From a bacterium (GTDB lineage: Bacteria > Bdellovibrionota_C > UBA2361 > SZUA-149 > JAQTWB01): a stretch of 35,692 nucleotides of DNA. The notes below the pieces were generated by a model, which saw only the letters and a list, made by a program, of their open reading frames with translations, did not search any database and had not been told where the DNA came from. Position 1 is the first letter of the stretch. Each line of letters opens with the position of its first letter. Shown piece after piece: positions 16,985-24,853 of the stretch. Where the stretch lies: contig JAQTWB010000028.1 in NCBI GenBank assembly GCA_028689495.1, positions 1 through 35,692 on the forward strand. Reading direction: 5' to 3'. Made by a program: the position numbers and the translations under genes.

Positions 16985-17866
16985 ATGATTAAGCCAATTA
17001 TTAAGTATTCTGCATTATTGTTTTCCGCTTCGGCTGCTCTGCTCGCCGGATGTGGCGGTGACGGTAGTGATTCTGTTCCCTCCCAGATAGCATTTTCCGC
17101 TCGGGTAAATGGTGAAGATGCTCGCTGTGGAGTGCGTTATACGAATGTGGGGCAGAATGGTTCGTCGATGGAGCTGATGGACTTTCGTCTTTATGTATCG
17201 AATCTCGTTCTTATCAGAGGTGATGGTAGTGAAGTGCCAGTAGCGCTTGTCGAAGATGGATTGTGGCAGTTTGACAATCTGGCAATGCTCGATTTTGAAG
17301 ATGCCACCGGCGCTTGTGCCGAGCTTGGAACGCCGCAAACCAATCGGGTTATAAATTTTACGGTGCCAGAAGGAGATTATGTAGCGGCCCGATTTACCCT
17401 TGGTGTTCCCTTTGAGCATAATCACGGAAATTCTTCGACTGCGCCATCACCGCTTAATCTTGGTGCTATGCAATGGAACTGGCAGGCAGGTTACAAGTTT
17501 GCCCGCATTGACATCATGAACGACAATCCTGCGCCGAACAACAGGTGGTTTTTTCACCTCGGCAGCACTGGTTGTCAGTCTGAGTCAAATGTCACTGCCC
17601 CAACAACACAGTGCTCTCGGCCCAACAGTGTAAATGTTCTTCTTGAGGATTTTACACCAGGCAGCAATCAGGTGGTTATCGATGTCGGCCAATTTTTGAG
17701 CAACGTTGATATTGATTTCAACACACCGGACACCCTTCCGGGATGCATGTCTGTGCCAACAGATCCAGAGTGTGGAGGGGTTTTTGAAGCCTTGGGACTG
17801 TCGCTTCAGACCGGATCGACTGCCAGTGATTGCAGCAATTGCCAGCAGCTTTTTCACGTTGAATAA
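16985..17866 (+). CDS. mbnP: MbnP-family copper-binding lipoprotein (metallo-mystery pair, four-Cys protein)
   Basis: 293 aa, with AGGA 7 nt before the ATG. A lipobox LLAGC puts the mature N-terminus at Cys23, so it is membrane-anchored. Cysteines occur in likely pairs 48/111, 197/210, 254/263 and a C-terminal CSNC (283, 286). Aromatic and His residues of interest are Trp94, Trp164, Trp166, Trp188, His145, His147 and His191. The segments FRLYVSNL, QWNWQAGYKF and WFFHLGSTGC match the family. In characterised MbnP proteins the partner MbnH converts a Trp to kynurenine, which then helps bind copper. The partner gene follows after 8 bp. No methanobactin genes are visible, so this is a stand-alone pair. 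Confidence 0.85.
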   Translation: MIKPIIKYSALLFSASAALLAGCGGDGSDSVPSQIAFSARVNGEDARCGVRYTNVGQNGSSMELMDFRLYVSNLVLIRGDGSEVPVALVEDGLWQFDNLAMLDFEDATGACAELGTPQTNRVINFTVPEGDYVAARFTLGVPFEHNHGNSSTAPSPLNLGAMQWNWQAGYKFARIDIMNDNPAPNNRWFFHLGSTGCQSESNVTAPTTQCSRPNSVNVLLEDFTPGSNQVVIDVGQFLSNVDIDFNTPDTLPGCMSVPTDPECGGVFEALGLSLQTGSTASDCSNCQQLFHVE

Positions 17867-17874
17867 AGATTTAG

Positions 17875-19128
17875 ATGATTGAGCAAATGATGGATCGATC
17901 GTCAAAGAGTAAACCTTCCTGGGGCGAGTCCGGCATTTGCGGGCTCGTCCTTTTTCGCTCTACCAGGATGCTGGTTTGCTGTGCGTTTGTGTATTTATTG
18001 ATAGGCTGTGGCAGTGATAACACTCAAGGCCTTACCGAGGTACAACTGGTAACCCGTGGCGAATATACCTGGCAGCTACCAGCGGGTTTTCCGGTGCCGA
18101 CAGTTCAGTCAGATAATCCGATGTCTGAGGCCAAGGTCGAGCTGGGACGTCACCTTTTTTACGACACGCATCTCTCCGGAAATGGCACAATGTCTTGCTC
18201 GTCTTGTCACTTGCAGGAGCTGGCTTTTACTGATGGGCGAAACGTAGCTATTGGATCGACTGGCGAACATCATCCGCGAAACGCTCCGGGGTTAACGAAT
18301 ACTGCATTTAATGCCAGCCTTAACTGGGCTAATCCGGCGACGGTGACGCTCGAGCAACAGGCCCCTGTGCCGATGTTTGGCGAATTTCCGGTAGAATTAG
18401 GTCTCTCAGGAAAGGAGGAAGAGGTCTTGTCACGCTTTAAGCAGAGTGACTTGTATCAGAACCTTTTTAAAGAGGCTTTTTCTGGGGATGCCGAGGAGAT
18501 TAACTTTGGTAATATTGTCAAGGCCCTGACAAGCTTCGAGAGAACTCTGATTTCCGGTAACTCGCCATTTGACCGGCTGACCTACAGGCAGGATAGTTCC
18601 GCACTTTCGACTTCGGCGAAGCGAGGGATGGATTTGTTCTTCTCGGAAAAGCTCGAATGTTTTCATTGCCACGGTGGATTTAATTTTACCCTCTCCAGCA
18701 CTCATGAAAGCAGTAGTTTTGTTGAGAAACCATTTCACAACAACGGGCTATATAATATTGGCGGAACAGGTGCCTACCCTCCGGGGAACCAAGGGCTTTT
18801 TGAGTTTACCGGTAATCTCGAAGACAGAGGCAAATTTCGCGCGCCTACTCTGCGAAACGTGGAGTTTACGGCACCATATATGCACGATGGCAGTGTCGCG
18901 ACCCTGGAAGAGGTTGTCCGTAACTATGCTCGTGGTGGACGAAAAATATCTTCCGGCCCATTTGCTGGTGACGGAAAAGATAATCCTTACAAAAGCGGTT
19001 TTATCAGCGGCTTCTCGATCAGCGATGAGGAAGTAGCTGACTTGGTAAACTTTCTGAAAAGCTTAAGTGATAGTTCTTTCTTAACCGATCCGAGATTTGC
19101 CAATCCCTTTGAGTCTGGCGCCGATTAG
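17875..19128 (+). CDS. mbnH: MbnH-family di-heme protein (CcP/MauG-like), lipoprotein
   Basis: 417 aa. Two c-type heme sites are present, CSSCH (108-112) and CFHCH (262-266). The C-terminal APYMHDGS (333-340) is the conserved segment of bacterial di-heme peroxidases. MbnH enzymes form a bis-Fe(IV) state and oxidise a Trp in MbnP. The lipobox LLIGC gives Cys45, so enzyme and substrate would both be lipid-anchored in the periplasm. The ORF start gives an unusually long n-region. Starting at Met32 (17968, MLVCCAFVYLLIGC) would be more standard but loses the adjacent Arg; the start is uncertain. It is followed by a convergent trxB with a GC hairpin between. Confidence 0.87.
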   Translation: MIEQMMDRSSKSKPSWGESGICGLVLFRSTRMLVCCAFVYLLIGCGSDNTQGLTEVQLVTRGEYTWQLPAGFPVPTVQSDNPMSEAKVELGRHLFYDTHLSGNGTMSCSSCHLQELAFTDGRNVAIGSTGEHHPRNAPGLTNTAFNASLNWANPATVTLEQQAPVPMFGEFPVELGLSGKEEEVLSRFKQSDLYQNLFKEAFSGDAEEINFGNIVKALTSFERTLISGNSPFDRLTYRQDSSALSTSAKRGMDLFFSEKLECFHCHGGFNFTLSSTHESSSFVEKPFHNNGLYNIGGTGAYPPGNQGLFEFTGNLEDRGKFRAPTLRNVEFTAPYMHDGSVATLEEVVRNYARGGRKISSGPFAGDGKDNPYKSGFISGFSISDEEVADLVNFLKSLSDSSFLTDPRFANPFESGAD

Positions 19129-19152
19129 CTGGGGATGATGGAAAGAGGGGGC

Positions 19153-19171
19153 CGGGAGCTGACCGCTCCCG
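19153..19171. terminator. GC hairpin between convergent mbnH and trxB
   Basis: CGGGAGC (19153-19159) pairs perfectly with GCTCCCG (19165-19171) around a 5-nt loop. It lies in the 53-bp gap between the two converging genes and may serve both directions, but there is no T-run on either side. Confidence 0.45.
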
Positions 19172-19181
19172 ATAGCTGTCT

Positions 19182-20117
19182 CTACTCCAGTTCTGCCAGA
19201 TAACGCTCACATTCAATGGCCGCCATACAACCGCTACCAGCAGCGGTAATTGCCTGCCGAAATACGTGGTCCTGCACATCGCCTGCGGCAAAGACACCGG
19301 GGATGCTGGTTGCGGTGCTGTCTGGTTTGGTGATGATATAACCTTCTTTGTCGAGTTCCAGTTGGCCAGTGAATAGCTCCGATGTTGGAATATGGCCGAT
19401 AGCATAAAAAATGGCGGCACATTCAATCGTGCTTTTTTCACCGGTGACAGTGTCCTCAAGAACGGCGCCGCTGATGCCGCGTGGCTTTTCACCGAGGAGT
19501 TCGATAGGCTTTTTGTTCCAGACCACTTCGACGCCGGGGTGGTTCTGTACTCTGTCGGCCATGATTTTTGAAGCGCGAAGCTCATCACGACGGTGAATCA
19601 ACCGCACTCTTTTACCGAATTTTGCCAGGAACATTGCTTCTTCGCAGGCTGAATCTCCACCGCCAACAACTACGATCTCCTCGTCGCGGAAAAAAGCACC
19701 GTCGCAAGTGGCGCAGGTGGAGAGACCGAAACCAAGCAGTTCGTCTTCCCGGGCCAGGCCGAGTTTGCGTGGAATAGCGCCAGTGGCGATTACGATGGTT
19801 TTTGCCAGGAGGAGTTCGTCGTCGACCCAGACCTTGAACGGGCTTTGACCGAGATCAACTTTGGTTGCAACCTTGTTGATCATCTGTGTGCCAAAACGCT
19901 CGCATTGTTTGCGCATTTCGGCCATAAGTGCCGGTCCCATAATTCCATCAGGGAACCCGGGGAAGTTTTCAACTTCAGTTGTTGTCGTCAGTTGGCCACC
20001 GGTAAGTGGTCCACCGATCAGGACTGGTTTAAGATTGGCTCTAGCTGAATATATAGCAGCGGTGTAGCCAGCTGCTCCAGAGCCAAGAATAATTACGTCA
20101 TTAATGCTTTCAGTCAT
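19182..20117 (-). CDS. trxB: Thioredoxin reductase
   Basis: 311 aa from the ATG at 20117, chosen because GGGAG lies 8 nt upstream. The frame is open to 20150, but the extra residues do not match. It reduces thioredoxin with NADPH through FAD. The FAD motif GSGAAGYTAAIYSARA is at residues 12-27, the redox pair is Cys135/Cys138 in STCATCDG, the NADPH motif GGGDSACEEA follows at about 155-165, and the C-terminal GVFAAGDV (FAD) precedes RQAITAAGSGC. All motifs are intact. It diverges from rluA at 20249; the 131-bp gap holds both promoters. Confidence 0.95.
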   Translation of the reverse strand: MTESINDVIILGSGAAGYTAAIYSARANLKPVLIGGPLTGGQLTTTTEVENFPGFPDGIMGPALMAEMRKQCERFGTQMINKVATKVDLGQSPFKVWVDDELLLAKTIVIATGAIPRKLGLAREDELLGFGLSTCATCDGAFFRDEEIVVVGGGDSACEEAMFLAKFGKRVRLIHRRDELRASKIMADRVQNHPGVEVVWNKKPIELLGEKPRGISGAVLEDTVTGEKSTIECAAIFYAIGHIPTSELFTGQLELDKEGYIITKPDSTATSIPGVFAAGDVQDHVFRQAITAAGSGCMAAIECERYLAELE

Positions 20118-20248
20118 TGAGCGAACTCCCTTTCCATAGTAATTCAACATTGTATAGTCCAGAAAAATTGAAAGGGCAAAAAGTCTTTCGAGTGGAAAAA
20201 CCTGCCAGATTGCCGACGAGTCACAGCTAAAGTTTATGCAAAGTTTTA

Positions 20249-21205
20249 ATGGAAGATAACTTACAAGTTTTTACCGTTGTTTCGCCTGGAAGAGCTGATG
20301 ATATTGTTGCTCAGGCTTTTGGCGTGTCCAAAAATTCTGCTCGTCGCCTGTTGGAGACCAGACAGGTTTTTAGTCGCGGACAGTCGCTTCGCGCAGGATT
20401 GTATCTGGACCCTGGTGAAGTATTGTTTTTTCAGAAGGCAAAGCGTCGTCTGTGTCGGGAAGATGAAAATCCCTGTGCCTTGATATATCAGGATGAGCAG
20501 ATAATAGCGGTGGCCAAACCCCCGGCAATGCATTCAGTCCGCCATAGTGAAGATGAAGAGTTATGTGTTAGCGATGCACTGCGGCTATACGACAGTGAGA
20601 TTGCCGGAGCATCGCCCGACGATCGCGAGTCAGGATTATTACAGCGACTCGATTACCACACCTCTGGCGTGATGGTAGCAGCAAGAAACCGTGAATCGTG
20701 GACTGTGATGAGGGAAATTTTTCAAGGCGAGTGCATTCGCAAGGAGTATTTGGCTCTCGTTGATGGACATTTGCCTGAGGATAACCTTGTTGTTGATGCT
20801 CCATTGCGATTGAGACGAAATGACAATAAGGTAACCGTTTGTTGCGCGGACGATGATATTTGTGCCGGCAGCGCGGAGAGAGTGTTCTCCGCAAGGTCGA
20901 CAATAACTTGTATTCAGCGGTCGACCATATCGGGCCAGAATTCCTCGCTTGTGCGTGTAAGTGGCACCAGTCTCCGTCGGCATCAGGTACGGGCTCACTT
21001 GTCCCATATCGGGCATGCACTGATTGGAGATACACTTTATTGCTCCACAAGGAGCCTTACAGAATGTGCCGGCAGCTTTCTTAAACGAGCCGGGTTTTTG
21101 CTTCATGCGGCAGAAGTGTCTTTTGATAATCCCTTTACTGGCGAACACCAGAAGATTGAAGCCGCTTCTGAGGAGATTCGTTACATACAGAATCTATTAC
21201 AGTAG
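20249..21205 (+). CDS. RluA-family pseudouridine synthase
   Basis: 318 aa. These enzymes isomerise uridines to pseudouridine in rRNA or tRNA. The catalytic Asp is Asp135 in QRLDYHTSG (133-140), close to the usual HRLDxxTSG. An N-terminal S4-like region (about residues 15-62, VSKNSARRLLETRQV) should bind RNA. The C-terminal half has the RHQVRAHLSHIGHALIGD motif. The target position (RluA, RluC or RluD type) cannot be told from sequence alone. No clear ribosome-binding site is seen. The next gene starts 7 bp after the stop. Confidence 0.9.
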   Translation: MEDNLQVFTVVSPGRADDIVAQAFGVSKNSARRLLETRQVFSRGQSLRAGLYLDPGEVLFFQKAKRRLCREDENPCALIYQDEQIIAVAKPPAMHSVRHSEDEELCVSDALRLYDSEIAGASPDDRESGLLQRLDYHTSGVMVAARNRESWTVMREIFQGECIRKEYLALVDGHLPEDNLVVDAPLRLRRNDNKVTVCCADDDICAGSAERVFSARSTITCIQRSTISGQNSSLVRVSGTSLRRHQVRAHLSHIGHALIGDTLYCSTRSLTECAGSFLKRAGFLLHAAEVSFDNPFTGEHQKIEAASEEIRYIQNLLQ

Positions 21206-21212
21206 TAGTTCG

Positions 21213-21566
21213 ATGACTTGCCCGACAAATAAGACTTGTTCCAGGTGCGGAGTAGGATTTGCCTGTGGTGCGAATACGGGAAGCTGCTGGTGTGCCACTC
21301 TGCCGCAGATAATGCCGCTAAAATCTGACGGGGACTGTCTATGCCGTAGTTGTCTGACAAGAGCGATTGCCGCTTCATTAACTGAATATCTTGCCAGAGC
21401 TTCTCATTCTGAAGCTCTGGTCCTTGCTGCCAGACATAGTTTGGATCCGGTAGTGGAAGGGATTGATTATATTGTCGACGATCAAGGGCGAATGGTCTTT
21501 ACGGCCTGGCATCATTTGAAGCGCGGTGGATGCTGCAAAAGTGGATGCAAGAATTGCCCGTATTGA
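21213..21566 (+). CDS. Cys-rich CWC domain plus DUF5522-type C-terminus, small probable zinc protein
   Basis: 117 aa, start ATG at 21213, 7 bp after the rluA stop. The frame is open further upstream but only within rluA. The N-terminal half reads CSRCGVGFACGANTGSCWC and matches the cysteine-rich CWC family, with later CLCRSC. The C-terminal half has DYIVDDQGRMVFTAWHHLKR followed by GGCCKSGCKNCPY, the pattern of DUF5522. The two are often separate small proteins and here form one chain. At least a dozen cysteines suggest metal binding. The function is unknown; the coupling to rluA suggests a role in RNA modification, which is only inference. Confidence 0.78.
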   Translation: MTCPTNKTCSRCGVGFACGANTGSCWCATLPQIMPLKSDGDCLCRSCLTRAIAASLTEYLARASHSEALVLAARHSLDPVVEGIDYIVDDQGRMVFTAWHHLKRGGCCKSGCKNCPY

Positions 21567-21661
21567 GTGTGCGGTGTTTGCGACGAGGTGCCGGGCATTC
21601 CAGTGGCGATAGTTTCTATTACTACAGCCATTAGCCTGCGAAATTAAGTGCATTTTCCGGG

Positions 21662-22258
21662 CTAGTGATACATCTGTCCACCTGACTTGCCCTGCCGCAT
21701 GCCTGAGGTGGCGATTTCCAATTCAAGGACGAACAGTTTTCTGTTTTGCTCAAGAGCGCTGCGCAGTTCGGAGATTTTGCTGTCATACTCGTCAACCCCC
21801 CATTGTGGGGTCGATTTGCCTTGTTGCTTGCGCATTGTCTGGAAACGCTGCAGAGATTCTTCCGCGTCAAAGAGGGATAATTGCTTGTCTGAACGCTCAA
21901 TCAGCAGGCGTTCAAGGGTGGCGAGGTTTTCAATGTGCAGATCCATCATGTCAGAAATGACGACCATACGGTTTAAAAGATTATGATGATGGTTGCGGAT
22001 GGCAGCGATAATTTCGCGCCCCCCCTTATGATCGAGGATAAAACTGACCTCAAGCAGCGCCAAAGAGGACAAAGGGTCTTTGCTTTCCAGTAATTCGTCA
22101 ATGCGCAGGATTTGAGCGTGTAGCCGTTTATATCGGGACAGGTTCAAACCGGTGTTAATTAATGTTATTGCCGACAGGACGAAAGAGCGTAAAAGGGAAC
22201 CAATCAGACCCAGAGCCACCAGGGCCAACGCAATTGAGATAATTACTTCAAAAAACAT
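21662..22258 (-). CDS. Hypothetical membrane-anchored protein, last gene of the mltG-VWA operon
   Basis: 198 aa, not recognised. One hydrophobic N-terminal helix (about residues 3-38) is followed by a hydrophilic, mostly helical and probably coiled-coil region rich in Leu, Glu and Arg (LHAQILRIDELLESK, NLATLERLLIERS). The tail has RQGKSGG near the C-terminus. It starts 15 bp after the stop of the 859-aa VWA protein, so it belongs to the operon. It could be a structural partner of the VWA complex. No terminator is visible in the 95-bp gap to the converging CWC gene. Confidence 0.65.
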   Translation of the reverse strand: MFFEVIISIALALVALGLIGSLLRSFVLSAITLINTGLNLSRYKRLHAQILRIDELLESKDPLSSLALLEVSFILDHKGGREIIAAIRNHHHNLLNRMVVISDMMDLHIENLATLERLLIERSDKQLSLFDAEESLQRFQTMRKQQGKSTPQWGVDEYDSKISELRSALEQNRKLFVLELEIATSGMRQGKSGGQMYH

Positions 22259-22273
22259 AATGCCTCATCAGTG

Positions 22274-24853
22274 TTAACGAATCTTCCCCGGTCTGTATAG
22301 CACCTCCCGTACGAAGGCTTCCAGGATTAGGAGTAATATCGCTGCGATCGCAAAATATCCGGCAAGCCATGTGGTATTCGACAATTTACTTACTTTGCCT
22401 TTAAATTCCTGGCCCGGATATGTGATTCGGCCACCGGAAAGTCTGGCAATTTCGGCAAGTAAAGCCTGATTTATTCCCCGACCAGTAGTTTCTCCCAGTT
22501 GTTCTGCTGAAACACTGACACCCAATTGGGGCAGCTTCGCTGAATTATATGAAGCGTTGATACGGTAGTCGCCAGGAATAATATCTTCCAGTGTCGCCTG
22601 AAAAACGCCAGGAGTATTCTGTTCGAAGCGCAGATTTTTTTTCAGTTCGGCCGGACCATCAATTAGCGCACTGAAAGTTGTAGACGATGAGCCACTGCGC
22701 AAGGACTCGTCATAGACGATTATTTCGAGGAACAGATTCTTGCCACTGACCTTGCTGTTAAAGTCAAAATCGAAATTGCCGTTACCACTGTTGGAAATTG
22801 ACTTCATCGATTTCATGATTTCGTACCAGAACTGCCCAAGCTGGTTCCACTTGATCCATCGCTGGGACCAGCGAGCCTTGATATCGCTGGTAAAAACAAC
22901 GACATTCCCCGCCTTATATTTCCAGGAGGCAAGTAACGGAAAAGCCTTACCGTTGCTGTCTACGGCCAGCTCGAGCTGGGCACTTTGTTTGGCCTGTGTT
23001 TCAACAAATCCCAGCAGTTCAGGATATGTGGCAACCTTGGTGCTTTTGCCGAAGTCCGCTCCGCGGAAGACCTTGATGTGACCGCTTTCGTTCAAGGTTT
23101 TTTCACCGGTCGATACCTTGATATCCTGGAGAAAAATTCGCGGCAGCATTGTTGGTTCCAACGTGTGATAAAATGCGCCACGACCATTTTCTGAAATGAT
23201 TTTCATAAAAGGCACATCAGCTTCGGCGCCAAGAGCAACCGCCGAAAGGGTAATGCCGGAACGTCGTAATGTTTCCACTTCGTCAAGGTAGACTCTTCCG
23301 GCGTTAGGGACTTTGCCATCGCTTAACACAATGATGTGTTTGCGTCCGGCATCTGCCGCTTGGAGAAAATTTCTTGCCTGTTGCAGTGCTGGAAGAAGGT
23401 TGGTTCCACCAGCGGCAGTAAGATTTCTCAGTCGTCTTTCGGCGATTGGTCGAATATTGGCAATGGTGTCGAGTTTTATGACGACAAATGGCGCTGTATC
23501 AAAGCCAATCACACTTATCATGTCATCATTTTTAAGGGCATCAATTGATTCCAGCGCTGCGCGTTTGGCCGAATCGATCTGTCTTTGGTGCAGCATGCTG
23601 CGACTTTTATCGAGAACAAGAACCACGGCATTATTCAATCGTTTTTTTGCAGTTTGCGGGGGAACAAAGGTAACTGGTGAAATATCTTCGAGCTGAGTTC
23701 CTTTATAACCACCAAGTCCAAAAGCTCTTTCCCCACCGGTCAGCAAAAGATTGCCGCCGCCAGCAACGTAAGTTTTAAGTTTGTCGAGCATTCCCGCAGG
23801 CAGCTGTTTACTGCTGGCGTTGTTTAATACGACATAAGGGAATTTCTCGAGAGCATCCTTAAAATTCTGTAGCTCCGGGCCGGTAACAACTTCGAGGGTG
23901 TAGCCAAGCTGAGAAAAAAGTTGGGTCACGACCCGATTGTCATTCGCTTCCCCGCTCAGTATCAGAATTTTGTCTGGTTCCTTTACCGTAATCCACTGAT
24001 GTCTCTCTGTTGCCTCACCATTTTCGTCCTTAAGTCTGGCGGTTAGTTTGTGCAAACCGCCCACCAATTTTCCACTTGGTAAGGTAAGAAGCTTTTCACT
24101 ATCGGGAACGAGCACTACATTCATCTGGTTTAACAACTTCTCGTCAAGAAGCAGGCTGAATGATGCCGAGTGCTGTTCATCGTGGTTACTGAAGAGCGAG
24201 ACGTTTATATCGGTTGATTTTTCCTGTTCCAGGACAAGTGGAGCCTCCAATCGGGTAATGCGCATTTCCTTTTTTGCGAAGACATCAGCGGGAAGTGCCA
24301 TTGGGCTGATTGCAATATCCTGTCTTCCGGCGATTCTTGCTGCCTGTAGGGCATTGCCCTGATTTTCCTGGCCATCGCTTAGAACAACTATGGCTCTCCC
24401 AGTTGATGCCGCCAGAGATTCGACAATTCCTGCTTCAAGATTGGTGGCGCCTGTATTGACACGGTCTCGCGAGGCCGAGAGGAAGTTGACGATTGAGTCA
24501 CTGGAGGTGCTTTTGGAGAGCCTTAGTGTTTCGTGGTTCACATCAGCGGCAAAGGCTCGCAGTTCACTGCCGTTACGCAGCAGGTCGGGAGTTTTAAGGA
24601 TAGCGGAAGCATAACTGTCGAGAGCGTTGTCGGTAATGCTTTTCGAGACATCGGCAATGACAAGCGAGTGTTGTTCCTGTTTCTGCTCTTTTGATACTGG
24701 TTCGGCCAGGGCAATAATCAACAGCGAAATTGAGAGCAGGCGAAGCAGCAATGAAGAAAGGTTTCCCTTGCCACCGCGTAGATGCAAGAGGGCCAGAACA
24801 ATAATTGATGGCGCCAGAATAAAAGCAGTTGGGCGGAGAAAATCGATTATCAT
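22274..24853 (-). CDS. Large VWA-domain membrane protein with two MIDAS-like motifs
   Basis: 859 aa. Two N-terminal hydrophobic segments (about 8-25 and 33-50) are followed by a VWA-like region whose MIDAS-type motif is DVSKS (68-72). Next come a beta-rich stretch, a glutamine-amidotransferase-like segment (about 294-395, including GGGNLLLTGGERAFG) and a second VWA domain with DKSRS (415-419) and VLSDGK. A C-terminal helix (about 830-850) returns to the membrane. The order matches large Bat-type VWA proteins. Its start overlaps the upstream stop by 4 bp (ATGA). Metal-dependent protein binding in the periplasm is the likely role. Confidence 0.83.
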   Translation of the reverse strand: MIIDFLRPTAFILAPSIIVLALLHLRGGKGNLSSLLLRLLSISLLIIALAEPVSKEQKQEQHSLVIADVSKSITDNALDSYASAILKTPDLLRNGSELRAFAADVNHETLRLSKSTSSDSIVNFLSASRDRVNTGATNLEAGIVESLAASTGRAIVVLSDGQENQGNALQAARIAGRQDIAISPMALPADVFAKKEMRITRLEAPLVLEQEKSTDINVSLFSNHDEQHSASFSLLLDEKLLNQMNVVLVPDSEKLLTLPSGKLVGGLHKLTARLKDENGEATERHQWITVKEPDKILILSGEANDNRVVTQLFSQLGYTLEVVTGPELQNFKDALEKFPYVVLNNASSKQLPAGMLDKLKTYVAGGGNLLLTGGERAFGLGGYKGTQLEDISPVTFVPPQTAKKRLNNAVVLVLDKSRSMLHQRQIDSAKRAALESIDALKNDDMISVIGFDTAPFVVIKLDTIANIRPIAERRLRNLTAAGGTNLLPALQQARNFLQAADAGRKHIIVLSDGKVPNAGRVYLDEVETLRRSGITLSAVALGAEADVPFMKIISENGRGAFYHTLEPTMLPRIFLQDIKVSTGEKTLNESGHIKVFRGADFGKSTKVATYPELLGFVETQAKQSAQLELAVDSNGKAFPLLASWKYKAGNVVVFTSDIKARWSQRWIKWNQLGQFWYEIMKSMKSISNSGNGNFDFDFNSKVSGKNLFLEIIVYDESLRSGSSSTTFSALIDGPAELKKNLRFEQNTPGVFQATLEDIIPGDYRINASYNSAKLPQLGVSVSAEQLGETTGRGINQALLAEIARLSGGRITYPGQEFKGKVSKLSNTTWLAGYFAIAAILLLILEAFVREVLYRPGKIR

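Noticed and set aside
17875-19128. Ordinary cytochrome c peroxidase
   Set aside because: The di-heme motifs fit, but the direct pairing with an MbnP gene 8 bp upstream favours MbnH.
21024-21212. N-terminal extension of the CWC protein
   Set aside because: The extra 63 codons lie inside rluA in another frame and show no family likeness; the ATG at 21213 starts the Cys-rich domain.
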